This document shows positions 24,373 to 33,361 of a DNA stretch of 63,972 nucleotides, in pieces. Source of the stretch: Cellulomonas iranensis NBRC 101100 = JCM 18110 (lineage in GTDB: Bacteria; Actinomycetota; Actinomycetes; Actinomycetales; Cellulomonadaceae); NCBI RefSeq assembly GCF_001552375.1, contig NZ_BCRB01000014.1, positions 1 to 63,972 on the forward strand, in the 5' to 3' direction. A program made the position numbers and the translations under genes. Numbering within the stretch: the stretch's first letter is position 1; each line of letters opens with the position of its first letter. The notes beneath the pieces are model-generated. The model saw only the letters and a list, made by a program, of their open reading frames with translations. It was not told the DNA's origin and searched no databases.

Positions 24373-25727
24373 GCACGGGACGCCCCGGCGGCCGGCGCCC
24401 GCGGCGCCCCGGCACGGACCGGCCGGTGCGCCCCGCGCGCGCCGGCCGGTCGGCCACCGCGCTGCTCGCGGTGCTCGGCGTGACCTACTGGGCGGCGCAC
24501 ACCATGCTCCGCCCGCTGATCGGCCCGTACGTGCTGGCCGGCGGCGGCAGCGAGCAGCAGGCGAGCCTCGCGCTCGCGTCGTTCGCGATCCTGCCGACGC
24601 TCCTCGCGATCCCGCTGGGGGCGCTGACCGACCGGTGGGGCGTCCGCACGCTGCTCGTCGTCGGCGGCGCGACCATGGCGGTCGGCGGCGGTGTGCTGGT
24701 GCTGCCGCTCGGGCTGCCGGGCGTCGTCGCGAGCCAGGCCGTGATCGGCGTCGGGACGCTCGCGGTGTGGGTGAGCCTGCAGACCGTGGCGACCCTGCCG
24801 CAGGCGGCCGACGAGGCGCCGCGTGCGCGCAACGCGCGGCTCGCGACGTTCTCGCTGTTCCTCGCCGCCGGGCAGGCGGTCGGCCCCGCGCTCGGCACGG
24901 GCGTCGCCGAGGTCGGCGGGTACGCCGCGAGCTTCGTGGTCTACACGGCGCTGTCGCTCGTGCTGGTCGGGCTGGGGCTCGCGGTGCGCGTCGAGCGGCC
25001 CACCCGCGGAGCCGCCCCCGTGCCCGTGCTGCGCTCGTTCCGCGACGCCGCGGCGATGGTGCGCGTGCCCGCGGTCGCGACGACGCTCGTCGTGAGCTTC
25101 ACGGCGCTCGTCGTGCTCGACATCCGCACCGCGTACCACCCGCTCGTGCTGGGCCAGGCGGGCGTGCCGCAGTGGCAGGTGGGCCTGCTGCTGTCGGTCG
25201 CCGCGGCGGCGGCGTTCGTGTCGCGGCCGTTCTTCCCGCTCGCGATGGCGCGGCTGCGCGAGTCCACGACGGTCGGGCTCGTGCTCGTGGTGTCGTCGGT
25301 GTCGGTCGTCGCGGTCGCGTTCGTGCCGCCCGTGCCGTGGCTGCTGGCCGTGCTGGCCGCGGTCAACGGGTTCGCGCTCGGGTTCGCGCAGCCGCTGACG
25401 CTCGCGCTCATGGCCGACCACACGCCCGCCGACCGGCGGGGCCTCGCGTCGGGGCTGCGCTCGACCGCCAACCGGGGTGCGCAGCTCGCCAACCCTGCGG
25501 CGTTCGGGCTGCTCAGCGGGGTCGTCCCGCTCGTCGGCGCGTTCGGCGTGGTGGGGGGTGCGCTGCTCGTGACGTCGGTCGCGAGCACGTGGGCGCTGCG
25601 GCGCGCGGCGCGGTCGACGACGGCGCCGTCGTCCGCGGACGAGGTCGCGCCCCCGGCCGTCAGGCGCCAGGAACCCGGCCGGGCGGCCGCAGCCCCGGCG
25701 CCGGTCGCGGTCCCCGACACGGCGTGA
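24369..25727 (+). CDS. MFS transporter (CynX/NimT-like or efflux)
   Basis: A 452-residue major facilitator with 12 predicted helices and a polar Arg/Pro-rich N-terminus of about 25 residues. The cytoplasmic loop 2-3 motif is seen as GALTDRWGVRTLLVVGG and a second copy as SRPFFPLAMARLREST. The tail is Ala/Pro-rich. GTG 24369 overlaps the cysteine hydrolase stop, placing it last in the GntR-controlled operon. It may export a product or import an alternative form of the same substrate; direction cannot be told from sequence. A strong hairpin overlaps its stop codon. Confidence 0.88.
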   Translation: MSTGRPGGRRPRRPGTDRPVRPARAGRSATALLAVLGVTYWAAHTMLRPLIGPYVLAGGGSEQQASLALASFAILPTLLAIPLGALTDRWGVRTLLVVGGATMAVGGGVLVLPLGLPGVVASQAVIGVGTLAVWVSLQTVATLPQAADEAPRARNARLATFSLFLAAGQAVGPALGTGVAEVGGYAASFVVYTALSLVLVGLGLAVRVERPTRGAAPVPVLRSFRDAAAMVRVPAVATTLVVSFTALVVLDIRTAYHPLVLGQAGVPQWQVGLLLSVAAAAAFVSRPFFPLAMARLRESTTVGLVLVVSSVSVVAVAFVPPVPWLLAVLAAVNGFALGFAQPLTLALMADHTPADRRGLASGLRSTANRGAQLANPAAFGLLSGVVPLVGAFGVVGGALLVTSVASTWALRRAARSTTAPSSADEVAPPAVRRQEPGRAAAAPAPVAVPDTA

Positions 25728-25764
25728 GGGGGTGCCGTCGGCGGACGACGGCACCCCCTCACGC
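25722..25764. terminator. 18-bp bidirectional stem-loop
   Basis: 25722-25739 pairs perfectly with 25747-25764 around a 7-base loop. It includes the MFS stop codon and lies just beyond the stop of the convergent GH67 gene, so it can serve both transcripts. Confidence 0.85.
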
Positions 25765-25777
25765 GTGGTCCGCGCGG

Positions 25778-27952
25778 TCAGTAGATCGGGCGACCGCTCG
25801 CGTCGGGCACGCCGGACTTGCGGAAGAAGTACGTCCGCACCTGGTCGCGCCACTCGGTGGCCGAGCGCACCTGCTCGGCGAGCCGCTCGGCGACGCGCGC
25901 GTGCAGGCGGTCGTCGACGAGCCCGCGCAGGGCCTCCCAGCGCGGCACCCACGACTCGACGACGTCGACCGCGTCGGCGCGCGTGTCGTAGATGTGCTGG
26001 ATGACGGTGGTGCCGCTCTTCAGCACGTGCTGGTAGGGCACGTGGTGGAAGAACAGCAGCAGCTCGTCGGGGCACGTCGCGAGGTCCTCGTACACCGCGT
26101 CCCACGGCGCCGGGTACTGGCCAGTGAACCCGGTGCCCGTCGCGACCGTGCGGTCCACGCCGATCCCGTCGCGGTCGGCGAAGTGGTACGTGCCCCACTT
26201 GGAGTACTCGTACCCGTCGACGTTGGGCCCGTAGTGGCCGCGCAGCGGGTCGACCATGAAGCACACGCCGAGCGGTGCGGTGTACTTCTCGTACGTGAGC
26301 CACGAGTCGTCCATGAACGCGTGCAGGGTCTCGCGCACGCGCGGGTCCGCGCCGGGGAACGTGAGGTCCAGCCACTCGTCGAGCAGCGCGACCGGGTCCG
26401 CCGACGGGTCCCAGGCCAGGCGCCCGTACGCGTACAGGTTGGCCTGCGCGAGCGGGTGCCCCGTCCAGAACTCGTCGTCGCCCACGTTGGACACGGCCGT
26501 GATGCCGCCGGCCCGCAGCTGCGCGCCCTCGGGCGTCCGGGGGCCGGGCAGCCCCGACGCGATGTCGGCGACCGTGCGGGTCGCGTCCTCCGCGAGCGGG
26601 AAGCCCAGCACGTCGGACCACAGCGGGCCCAGGTAGCACACGTGCTTCTGGTGGCCCGTGTACTCCTGCGTCACCTGCAGCTCGACCGCGACCCGCGTGC
26701 GCGGCATCGCCGCGATCACGGGGGACACGGCCTCGCGCACCTGGAAGTCCAGCGGCCCGTACTTGACCTGCAGCACGACGTTGTCGTCGAACCTGCCGTC
26801 GAGCGGCGCGAAGTGGTCGTACGCCGCACGCGCGCGGTCGGTGCGCCGGTCGCGCCAGTCCTGCTCGTGGTTGTAGACGAACGCGCGCCAGAACACCGTC
26901 CCGCCGTGCGGCGCGACCGCGCGGGCCAGCAGGTTCGCACCGTCGGCGTGGTCCCGTCCGTACGCGAACGGGCCCGGCTGCCCCTCGGAGTCCGCCTTGA
27001 CGACGAACCCGCCGAAGTCGGGGATCGTCGCCCACACACGGTCGGCCGTCGCGGCCCACCACGCCTGCACGTCGGGGTCCAGCGGGTCGTTGGTCGCGAG
27101 CCCGCCCAGGCGCATGGGCGACCCGAACGACACTGACAGGTACGTCCGCACGCCGTGCGGGCGGAACACGTCGGCGACGCGCGCGACGTCCGCGAGCCCG
27201 TCCGTCAGCAGCCGCGCCTCGGTGGCGTGCACGTTGACGTTGTTGATCGCGACGGCGTTGACGCCGATCGACCCGAGCAGGCGCGCGTAGTCGGCCACGC
27301 GCGACAGGTCGTCGCGCACGCGACCGTCGGCGTAGAAGATCGACCCGCCCGCGTACCCGCGCTCGACCTGCCCCATGACGGGGTGCACGTCGATGTTGTC
27401 CCAGTGGTCGAGCATGCGGACGGGCGTCAAGGGCCGCTCGAGGTGGTCGCCGTCGTCGGCCTGGAACGCGCGCTCGCCGAGGCGGACCACGCCGTGGAGC
27501 CCGTAGAGCAGGCCGACCGCACCTCCCGCGGCGACGACGGTGGTGCCACCGACCCGGACGCGCCGGACCATGTCGGGTGCGAACTGACCGCCGGTCTCGC
27601 CGTCGTAGCGTCCGGCGGTCGCCGCGGCGACCAGGTAGGCCGTGGGGTGGGCGTCGGGGTACCGGCGCTGCCCCGGCCCTCCGGCGCGCGGCGCGACGAC
27701 AAGGACGAGGTCGTGCGCTCGCACCGTGGCGTCGTCGAGCCGGGGACCGGCGGCGTCGACCACGGTGAGCGTGCCGCCGTGCGCGGCGGTCGCGCGCCGC
27801 AGCTCGGCGACGACGGTCTCGCCGACCGGACCGGCGTCGGGTCCGGGGGCGACGAGCACGCGTCGCGAGCCGACGGGTGCGAACGCCGCGTCGGGGAGCC
27901 ACGCGGGGTGGACGGGCGGGGGGCCGGTGGTGCGGTCGGTCATGGCGGTCAC
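25778..27952 (-). CDS. GH67 alpha-glucuronidase
   Basis: A 724-residue GH67 enzyme that removes 4-O-methyl-D-glucuronic acid from the ends of xylo-oligosaccharides. Catalytic residues align by motif and spacing: acid E323 in [11 protein letters not shown]402 in KYGPLDFQ and E430 in QVTQEYTG; the 28-residue gap between the last two equals that of the characterised Cellvibrio enzyme (D365, E393). GTG 27952 overlaps the upstream dehydratase stop (GTGA); an ATG 9 bases further in is an alternative. There is no signal peptide, so it acts inside the cell on imported aldouronic acids. It is co-transcribed with the mannonate dehydratase that handles the released uronic acid. Confidence 0.95.
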   Translation of the reverse strand: MTAMTDRTTGPPPVHPAWLPDAAFAPVGSRRVLVAPGPDAGPVGETVVAELRRATAAHGGTLTVVDAAGPRLDDATVRAHDLVLVVAPRAGGPGQRRYPDAHPTAYLVAAATAGRYDGETGGQFAPDMVRRVRVGGTTVVAAGGAVGLLYGLHGVVRLGERAFQADDGDHLERPLTPVRMLDHWDNIDVHPVMGQVERGYAGGSIFYADGRVRDDLSRVADYARLLGSIGVNAVAINNVNVHATEARLLTDGLADVARVADVFRPHGVRTYLSVSFGSPMRLGGLATNDPLDPDVQAWWAATADRVWATIPDFGGFVVKADSEGQPGPFAYGRDHADGANLLARAVAPHGGTVFWRAFVYNHEQDWRDRRTDRARAAYDHFAPLDGRFDDNVVLQVKYGPLDFQVREAVSPVIAAMPRTRVAVELQVTQEYTGHQKHVCYLGPLWSDVLGFPLAEDATRTVADIASGLPGPRTPEGAQLRAGGITAVSNVGDDEFWTGHPLAQANLYAYGRLAWDPSADPVALLDEWLDLTFPGADPRVRETLHAFMDDSWLTYEKYTAPLGVCFMVDPLRGHYGPNVDGYEYSKWGTYHFADRDGIGVDRTVATGTGFTGQYPAPWDAVYEDLATCPDELLLFFHHVPYQHVLKSGTTVIQHIYDTRADAVDVVESWVPRWEALRGLVDDRLHARVAERLAEQVRSATEWRDQVRTYFFRKSGVPDASGRPIY

Positions 27953-29184
27953 CAGTCGTGCACCGTCCCGTCCTTGAGTCGGTTGAACGGCAGGTACGCC
28001 GCCTGGTACGGGTGGCGCGAGGCCGCCTCGTCGTCGTGCTCGACGCCCAGACCGGGGGCGTCACCGGGGTGCAGGTAGCCGTCCTCGAACGTGAAGGACG
28101 TCGTGAACACCTCGTACGTCGTCGCGGAGTGCTGCATGTACTCCTGGATCCCGAAGTTGTGGATCGCGAGGTCCAGGTGCAGCGCCGCGGCCATGCCGAC
28201 GGGCGAGATGTCGGTGGGCCCGTGGATGCCGGACTTGATCTGGTACTGCGCGGCGTAGTCGAAGATGCGGCGCAGCGCGCTGATGCCGCCGGTGTGCGTG
28301 ACGGCCGAGCGCACGTAGTCGATGAGCTGCTCGCGGATCAGCGTCTGGTAGTCCCACACGGTGTTGAACACCTCGCCGATCGCGAGCGGCGTCGTCGTGT
28401 GGTGGCGCACCAGTCGCAGCGCGTCCTGGTTCTCGGCGGGCGTGCAGTCCTCGAGCCAGAACAGGTCGTACGGCTCGAGGTCCTTGCCGAGGCGCGCGGC
28501 CTGGATGGGCGTCATGCGGTGGTGGCCGTCGTGCAGAAGCGGCAGCTCGGGGCCGAACTCGTTGCGCACGGCCTCGAAGACCTGCGGGATGTGCCGCAGG
28601 TAGGCGCGCGTGTCCCAGTCCTCCTCGGCGGGCAGCGGCGCGCGCTGCGCGGGCTCGTAGTCGTACCGGCCCGACGACGACGGCTGCGCGGCGACCCCGT
28701 ACACGGCGTCGATGCCGGGCACGGACGTCTGCACGCGGATCGAGCGGAAGCCCGCGTCGAGGTGCTCGCGGATCGAGTCGAACAGCTCGGGCAGGTCACG
28801 GCCGGACGCGTGCCCGTACGCCATGAGACCGTTGCGCGACGCGCCACCGAGCAGCTGGTACAGCGGCAGCCCGGCGATCTTGGCCTTGATGTCCCACAGC
28901 GCGACGTCGACCGCGGCGATCGCGGCCATCGTCACGGGACCCCGGCGCCAGTACGCCGAGCGGTAGAGGAACTGCCAGGTGTCCTCGATCTTGTGCGCGT
29001 CCCTGCCGATGAGGAGGGGGACCACGTGGTCGGTGAGGTAGCTCGCGACGGACAGCTCGCGTCCGTTGAGCGTCGCGTCCCCCAGGCCGACCACGCCGTC
29101 CTCGGTGACGACGCGAAGGGTGACGAAGTTGCGGCCTGGGCTGGACACCAGCACCTCGGCGGTGCGGATGGCGGTGCCGGACAT
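27949..29184 (-). CDS. D-mannonate dehydratase, enolase superfamily (RspA/ManD)
   Basis: A 411-residue enolase-superfamily dehydratase. Family marks are [18 protein letters not shown], then the metal ligands in [10 protein letters not shown] (Asp), [10 protein letters not shown] (Glu) and IGEVFN (Glu), the catalytic His in [13 protein letters not shown] and the [10 protein letters not shown] segment, all typical of ManD. It converts D-mannonate to 2-keto-3-deoxy-D-gluconate in the glucuronate pathway (some relatives use gluconate instead). GGAAGGAG precedes the ATG. Its stop overlaps the GH67 start, which makes a neat pathway unit: GH67 frees glucuronate and this enzyme acts two steps later. 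The isomerase and reductase steps are not in the window. Confidence 0.93.
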   Translation of the reverse strand: MSGTAIRTAEVLVSSPGRNFVTLRVVTEDGVVGLGDATLNGRELSVASYLTDHVVPLLIGRDAHKIEDTWQFLYRSAYWRRGPVTMAAIAAVDVALWDIKAKIAGLPLYQLLGGASRNGLMAYGHASGRDLPELFDSIREHLDAGFRSIRVQTSVPGIDAVYGVAAQPSSSGRYDYEPAQRAPLPAEEDWDTRAYLRHIPQVFEAVRNEFGPELPLLHDGHHRMTPIQAARLGKDLEPYDLFWLEDCTPAENQDALRLVRHHTTTPLAIGEVFNTVWDYQTLIREQLIDYVRSAVTHTGGISALRRIFDYAAQYQIKSGIHGPTDISPVGMAAALHLDLAIHNFGIQEYMQHSATTYEVFTTSFTFEDGYLHPGDAPGLGVEHDDEAASRHPYQAAYLPFNRLKDGTVHDW

Positions 29185-29254
29185 CGGGATGGCTCCTTCC
29201 GCCCGTCCGCGACGTCGCGGCGGGCACTGGTGAGACTAGGCCTCGACACGGTAG

Positions 29255-29274
29255 GCTGGCAATCGTTTGCCAGC
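29255..29274. promoter_or_regulatory. LacI-type operator over the -10 box of the 29330 regulator
   Basis: GCTGGCAA (29255-29262) and TTGCCAGC (29267-29274) form a perfect 8-bp inverted repeat around TCGT. A -10 like TAGGCT (29252-29257) overlaps its left edge. It lies between the divergent LacI gene and the dehydratase-GH67 operon and could control both. Confidence 0.65.
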
Positions 29275-29329
29275 AACAGCGGCCCCGCGCACCGTCGCAC
29301 GGGGTCCGACGAGCACACCGGGAGGGTGC

Positions 29330-30382
29330 ATGGCCGTCCGGCGCCAGCCCACGTTGCGTGACATCGCCGCGGCCGCGGGGGTCGCCGTCTCGACCGCCTC
29401 GCGCGCCCTCACGCGCCCCGGTCGCGTCAACGCCGACACCGCCGAACGCGTCATGGCCGTGGCCAAGGAGCTCGGGTACATCCCGAGCGCGTCCGCCCGC
29501 GCGCTGCTGTCCGGCCGCACCTCGACCGTCGCGCTCGTGCTCCCCGACGTCACCAACCCCGTGTTCTTCGGCCTCGTGCGCGGCACGTCCGCGCGGCTGC
29601 GCGAGTCCGGGTACGTGCAGGTGCTCGCGGACACGGAGGAGTCGGTCGAGGTCGAGGCCGACACGCTGCGCAAGCTGCGCGGCCAGGTCGACGGCGCCGT
29701 GCTCGCCGCCTCGCGTCTCACCGACGAGCAGATCGCTGCCGCCGCGGCCGACCTCGCGCTCGTCGTCGTCAACCGCACGATCCCCGGGACGCCGGGCGTG
29801 CTGCTCGACACCGCGGGCGGCATGGTGCAGGCCATCGAGCACCTCGCCGCGCTCGGGCACACGCGCATCGCCTACGCGGGCGGCCCCGCGACCTCGTGGT
29901 CCGACCGGCGCCGCCGCGAGGCGCTCGTGCCCGCGGCCGAGCGCCTCGGCGTCGAGCTCGTCGTGCACGGCCCGTACTCGCCGGTGCGCGACTCCGGGCC
30001 CGCCGCGGCGGACGCCGCGCTCGCGGCCGGGGTCACCGCCGTCATGGCGTTCAACGACCTGCTCGCGTTCGGCATCCTCGAACGGCTCGACGCGCTCGGT
30101 GTCGACGTCCCCGGGCGCATGAGCGTCACCGGGTGCGACGACATCTTCGGCTCCGACCTCGTCCGCCCGGCGCTGACCACCGTGCGCTCGCCGGTCGAGC
30201 GCGCGGGACGCATGGCTGCCGACCTGCTGCTCGCGCGCCTCGACGGGGACGGGAACGGCGCCCACGACGCGGACGGCGACGCGCAGGACGACGCCGACGC
30301 CGAGGGCGCCGTGACCGCCGAGCCGGTGCTCATGCCGACGGACCTCGTGCAGCGCGCGTCGACGGGGCGCCCGACCGCCTGA
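29330..30382 (+). CDS. LacI-family regulator, likely of glucuronate/xylan genes
   Basis: A 350-residue LacI repressor. The HTH is TLRDIAAAAGVAVSTASRAL (about residues 8-27) followed by the hinge ELGYIPSASARALLSGRT, and the sensor core ends with CDDIFGSDLVRPALTTVRSP. A low-complexity Asp/Gly/Ala insertion (about 303-325) lies near the C-terminus. GGGAGG precedes the ATG. It is divergent from the mannonate dehydratase-GH67 operon and has a palindromic operator 55 bases upstream, so autoregulation and control of that operon are likely. Confidence 0.92.
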   Translation: MAVRRQPTLRDIAAAAGVAVSTASRALTRPGRVNADTAERVMAVAKELGYIPSASARALLSGRTSTVALVLPDVTNPVFFGLVRGTSARLRESGYVQVLADTEESVEVEADTLRKLRGQVDGAVLAASRLTDEQIAAAAADLALVVVNRTIPGTPGVLLDTAGGMVQAIEHLAALGHTRIAYAGGPATSWSDRRRREALVPAAERLGVELVVHGPYSPVRDSGPAAADAALAAGVTAVMAFNDLLAFGILERLDALGVDVPGRMSVTGCDDIFGSDLVRPALTTVRSPVERAGRMAADLLLARLDGDGNGAHDADGDAQDDADAEGAVTAEPVLMPTDLVQRASTGRPTA

Positions 30383-30392
30383 CCGTCCCGAC

Positions 30393-30428
30393 CGAACGCC
30401 CCGACGCCGTCCGGCGTCGGGGCGTTCG
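30393..30428 (+). terminator. 16-bp stem-loop after the LacI gene
   Basis: 30393-30408 pairs perfectly with 30413-30428 around a GTCC loop, 10 bases after the stop codon. No T-run follows. Confidence 0.8.
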
Positions 30429-30469
30429 TCGTGACGCCCGAGGCTGGCACGAGCCCCCGCGGTGGTGCG

Positions 30470-30557
30470 GTACATCGCACGGCTGCGCCGATGTACGTCG
30501 ACGTGCGAGGTGGACGGCGTGAGCGGGCCGGGCGGCGCCCCGCTCGCGCCGTCCACC
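30470..30557. repeat. Nested inverted repeats in the GH51 upstream region
   Basis: GTACATCG (30470-30477) is repeated inverted as CGATGTAC (30489-30496). Directly after, 30509-30527 pairs with 30539-30557 in a long stem with one mismatch and an 11-base loop. No gene is visible in the 348-base gap 30383-30730; it holds the terminator, these repeats and the operator at 30623-30664. Confidence 0.6.
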
Positions 30558-30622
30558 GACGCGATCTGTCCCCGCTCGCCCCGGTAGGGCGCCCGTCTCC
30601 CAGATCACGGTTCAGATACGAC

Positions 30623-30664
30623 TGTCGTACGTACGACAACCGCGTGTTAGCGTACGACAACCGC
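30623..30664. promoter_or_regulatory. Operator region for the GH51-arabinose transporter operon
   Basis: TGTCGTACGTACGACA (30623-30638) is a perfect 16-bp palindrome. Its right half reappears as GTACGACAACCGC at 30652-30664, 21 bases (two helical turns) downstream of the first copy at 30631-30643. A related 18-bp site precedes the LacI gene at the far end of the operon (38078-38095), so that regulator is the likely ligand-responsive repressor here. Confidence 0.65.
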
Positions 30665-30730
30665 CAGCGACGGCGGCAGCACAGGCGAAACCGGGGGCGC
30701 TCGCCGACACGTCATCGAAGGAGATGAGCA

Positions 30731-32239
30731 ATGAGCGTCATCCGGGTGGACGCCACACGCGTGCTCGGACGCGTCGACCGACGGCTGTTCGGCGGGTTCG
30801 TCGAGCACCTCGGCCGCAGCATCTACGGCGGGCTCTACGAGCCCGGCTCGCCGCACGCCGACGAGCACGGGTTCCGGTCCGACGTCGTCGCCGCACTCAA
30901 GGACCTGCGGGTCCCCGTGCTGCGGTGGCCCGGCGGCAACTTCGTCAGCAACTACCACTGGACCGACGGCATCGGCCCGGTCGAGGACCGCCCCACCCGC
31001 ATGGAGCTGGCCTGGCACCTCACCGAGAGCAACCACGTCGGCACCGACGAGTTCCTGCGCTGGTGCGAGCGCGAGGGCATCGAGCCGTTCCTGTGCGTGA
31101 ACATGGGCTCCGGGTCGCTCGACGAGGCGCAGTCCTGGGTCGAGTACTGCAACGCGCCCGTCGGCACCTACTGGGCGGACCTGCGCGCCGCCAACGGGCA
31201 CCCCGAGCCGTACGGCGTGAAGCTCTGGGCTCTCGGCAACGAGATGTACGGCTCCTACCAGGTCGGCTCGCTGCCGGCCGAGCAGTACGTGGTCAAGGCG
31301 CGGCAGTTCGCCGCCGTCATGAAGCGCACCGACCCCTCGATCCAGCTCATCGCGTGCGGCAAGGACGGCCTCGACGAGTGGGACCGCATCGTCCTCGAGG
31401 GGCTCGCCGACATCGTCGACATGCACTCCATCCACACGTACACCGGGTCGCCGAACTACTGGGTCAACCAGTTCGCGCCCTACCAGGCGGAGCGCGCGCT
31501 CACGCGCATGCGCGCACTCATCGACGACGTCGCCTACCGCAAGGGCCTCGACAAGAAGGTCCGCATCTCGTACGACGAGTGGAACGTCTGGTACCGCTAC
31601 ACCGAGGGCATCTTCGCGCCGTCGGACCAGCCGCCGCTCGAGGAGCGGTACGACCTCGGCGACGCGCTCGCGGTGTCCACCTACCTCAACATCTTCCTGC
31701 GGCACTGCGACCTCATCGGCATGGCCAACCTCGCGCAGATGGTCAACGTCATCGCGCCGATCTTCACGCGCACCGACAGCCTGTTCCTGCAGACGATCTA
31801 CCACCCGTTCCGGCTGTACTCGGAGCACACGCAGGCGCTGTCGGTCGACACGTTCGTCGACGGCCCCACGCACGTGCTCGAGGAGCGTCCCGAGTGGGAG
31901 CACTGGATCTGGCGGGCCCCGGTGTCCGACATGAACCCGTTCCAGCTGCTCGACGCCAGCGCGACCCGTGACGAGGACGGCACGACGGTCACCGTGACGG
32001 TCGTCAACCGGGACCGCGAGAACGCGGTCGACGCGCGCCTCGACCTCGTGGCCGCGCAGGTCACCGGCCTGGCGCAGGTCTCGACCGTGGTCGGCCCCGA
32101 GCCCTACGCGACCAACGACTTCGACCACCCCGAGACCGTGCACGTCGTCGAGGACCAGGTCGACCTGCGTGGTGACGCCACGTACCGCTTCGCCCCGCAC
32201 AGCACGACCGTGCTGCGCATCCCCCTCGCGCTCGTCTGA
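30731..32239 (+). CDS. GH51 alpha-L-arabinofuranosidase
   Basis: A 502-residue intracellular-type GH51 enzyme. It opens with the N-terminal signature LFGGFVEHLGRSIYGGLYEP; the acid/base is E171 in ALGNEMYG and the nucleophile E283 in SYDEWNVWYR. The length matches the common 500-residue hexameric form with a C-terminal beta-sandwich. There is no signal peptide, so it cleaves arabinofuranosyl side chains from imported oligosaccharides. GAAGGAGATGA precedes the ATG. It leads an operon with an ABC transporter of the furanose-importing type, and candidate operators lie upstream. Confidence 0.95.
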   Translation: MSVIRVDATRVLGRVDRRLFGGFVEHLGRSIYGGLYEPGSPHADEHGFRSDVVAALKDLRVPVLRWPGGNFVSNYHWTDGIGPVEDRPTRMELAWHLTESNHVGTDEFLRWCEREGIEPFLCVNMGSGSLDEAQSWVEYCNAPVGTYWADLRAANGHPEPYGVKLWALGNEMYGSYQVGSLPAEQYVVKARQFAAVMKRTDPSIQLIACGKDGLDEWDRIVLEGLADIVDMHSIHTYTGSPNYWVNQFAPYQAERALTRMRALIDDVAYRKGLDKKVRISYDEWNVWYRYTEGIFAPSDQPPLEERYDLGDALAVSTYLNIFLRHCDLIGMANLAQMVNVIAPIFTRTDSLFLQTIYHPFRLYSEHTQALSVDTFVDGPTHVLEERPEWEHWIWRAPVSDMNPFQLLDASATRDEDGTTVTVTVVNRDRENAVDARLDLVAAQVTGLAQVSTVVGPEPYATNDFDHPETVHVVEDQVDLRGDATYRFAPHSTTVLRIPLALV

Positions 32240-32285
32240 GCGCGCGGATCCGAACGCACCACAGGAACAGAGAGGTTCTGAGGAC

Positions 32286-33284
32286 ATGAAGAAGCGCATC
32301 GCAGCGCTCGCGGTGGCCGTCGCGCTGCTCGCATCGGCCTGCACGACGGGGAGCCCCTCGGCGTCGGGGGGGAACGCCGAGCCCGGCTCGCTGCCCACGC
32401 TCGAGCAGAAGGACACCTACACGATCGGGTTCTCGGCCCAGCAGTCCGACCACCCGTGGACGATCGCGCTCAACGAGTCGATCAAGTCGGAGGCCGAGAA
32501 GCGCGGCCACAAGGTCGTCACGACCGACGCGCAGGGCTCGACCGCCAAGCAGGTGTCGGACGTCGAGTCGCTCATCGCCCAGCGGGTCGACGTCATCGTC
32601 ATCAGCCCGCGCGAGGAGAAGCCGCTCGCCGAGGCGACCATCAAGGCGCGCGACGCGGGCATCCCGGTGTTCATCGTCGACCGCAAGGTCGACGCGTCGG
32701 TCGCCGAGCCCGGCAAGGACTACGTCGCCTACATCGGATCCGACTTCGTGGCCGAGGGGCGCGCCGCCGGTGAGTGGCTCGTCAAGCGACTCGACGGGAC
32801 GGGCAAGATCATCGAGCTCACGGGCACGACGGGGTCGTCGGCCGCCGACGACCGGCACAAGGGCTTCATGGAGGCGCTCGAGGGCTCGAGCATCGAGATC
32901 GTCGCGTCGCAGGACGGCGACTTCGTGCGGGACAACGGGCGTCAGCTCATGGAGACGCTCATCCAGCAGTACCCCGACGTCGACGGCGTGTTCGCGCACA
33001 ACGACGAGATGATGCTCGGCGCCATCACGGCCATGACCGCCGCCAGCAAGAAGCCGGGCACCGACATCGCGACCGTCTCCGTCGACGGCCAGAAGGAGGC
33101 CCTGCAGGCGATCGTCGACGGCACGCTCGGCGCGACCGCGGAGTGCAACCCGCGCTTCGGCCCCGCCGTGCTCGACGCCATCGAGGCCTACGGCAAGGGC
33201 GAGAAGGTCACGCCCGAGCAGGTCAACACCGACGCGTTCTACGACGCGTCGAACGCCGCGGCCGAGCTGCCGAACGCCTTCTGA
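32286..33284 (+). CDS. Furanose-sugar-binding lipoprotein, YtfQ-like
   Basis: A 332-residue periplasmic-binding-protein-type lipoprotein with lipobox ASAC at about residues 17-20 and a Ser/Gly linker. The mature part begins TIGFSAQQSDHPWTIALNESI and contains VDVIVISPREEKPL and IPVFIVDRKVD, the pattern of the YtfQ group that binds galactofuranose, arabinofuranose or related sugars. It follows the GH51 gene by 46 bases, and its partners (ATPase, two permeases) follow it, so the ligand is probably L-arabinose or arabinofuranosides. Confidence 0.92.
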   Translation: MKKRIAALAVAVALLASACTTGSPSASGGNAEPGSLPTLEQKDTYTIGFSAQQSDHPWTIALNESIKSEAEKRGHKVVTTDAQGSTAKQVSDVESLIAQRVDVIVISPREEKPLAEATIKARDAGIPVFIVDRKVDASVAEPGKDYVAYIGSDFVAEGRAAGEWLVKRLDGTGKIIELTGTTGSSAADDRHKGFMEALEGSSIEIVASQDGDFVRDNGRQLMETLIQQYPDVDGVFAHNDEMMLGAITAMTAASKKPGTDIATVSVDGQKEALQAIVDGTLGATAECNPRFGPAVLDAIEAYGKGEKVTPEQVNTDAFYDASNAAAELPNAF

Positions 33285-33291
33285 CCCACCG

Positions 33292-33340
33292 GCCGGCGTC
33301 CCGGCCCGCCCGCCACGAGCGGTGCGGGCCGGGCGTCGGC
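33292..33340 (+). terminator. Intercistronic stem-loop after the sugar-binding protein gene
   Basis: 33292-33309 pairs with 33324-33340 in a long GC-rich stem with one bulge. It lies 7 bases past the stop and before the ATPase gene, as expected for an attenuator that keeps binding-protein levels above those of the membrane components. Confidence 0.6.
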
Positions 33341-33361
33341 ACTCACAGATCGGTCACCACC

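Noticed and set aside
24045..28064. A 1339-codon minus-strand frame across the MFS and GH67 genes
   Set aside because: It is Arg-rich without motifs and overlaps confirmed genes on both strands in other frames; frame shadow.
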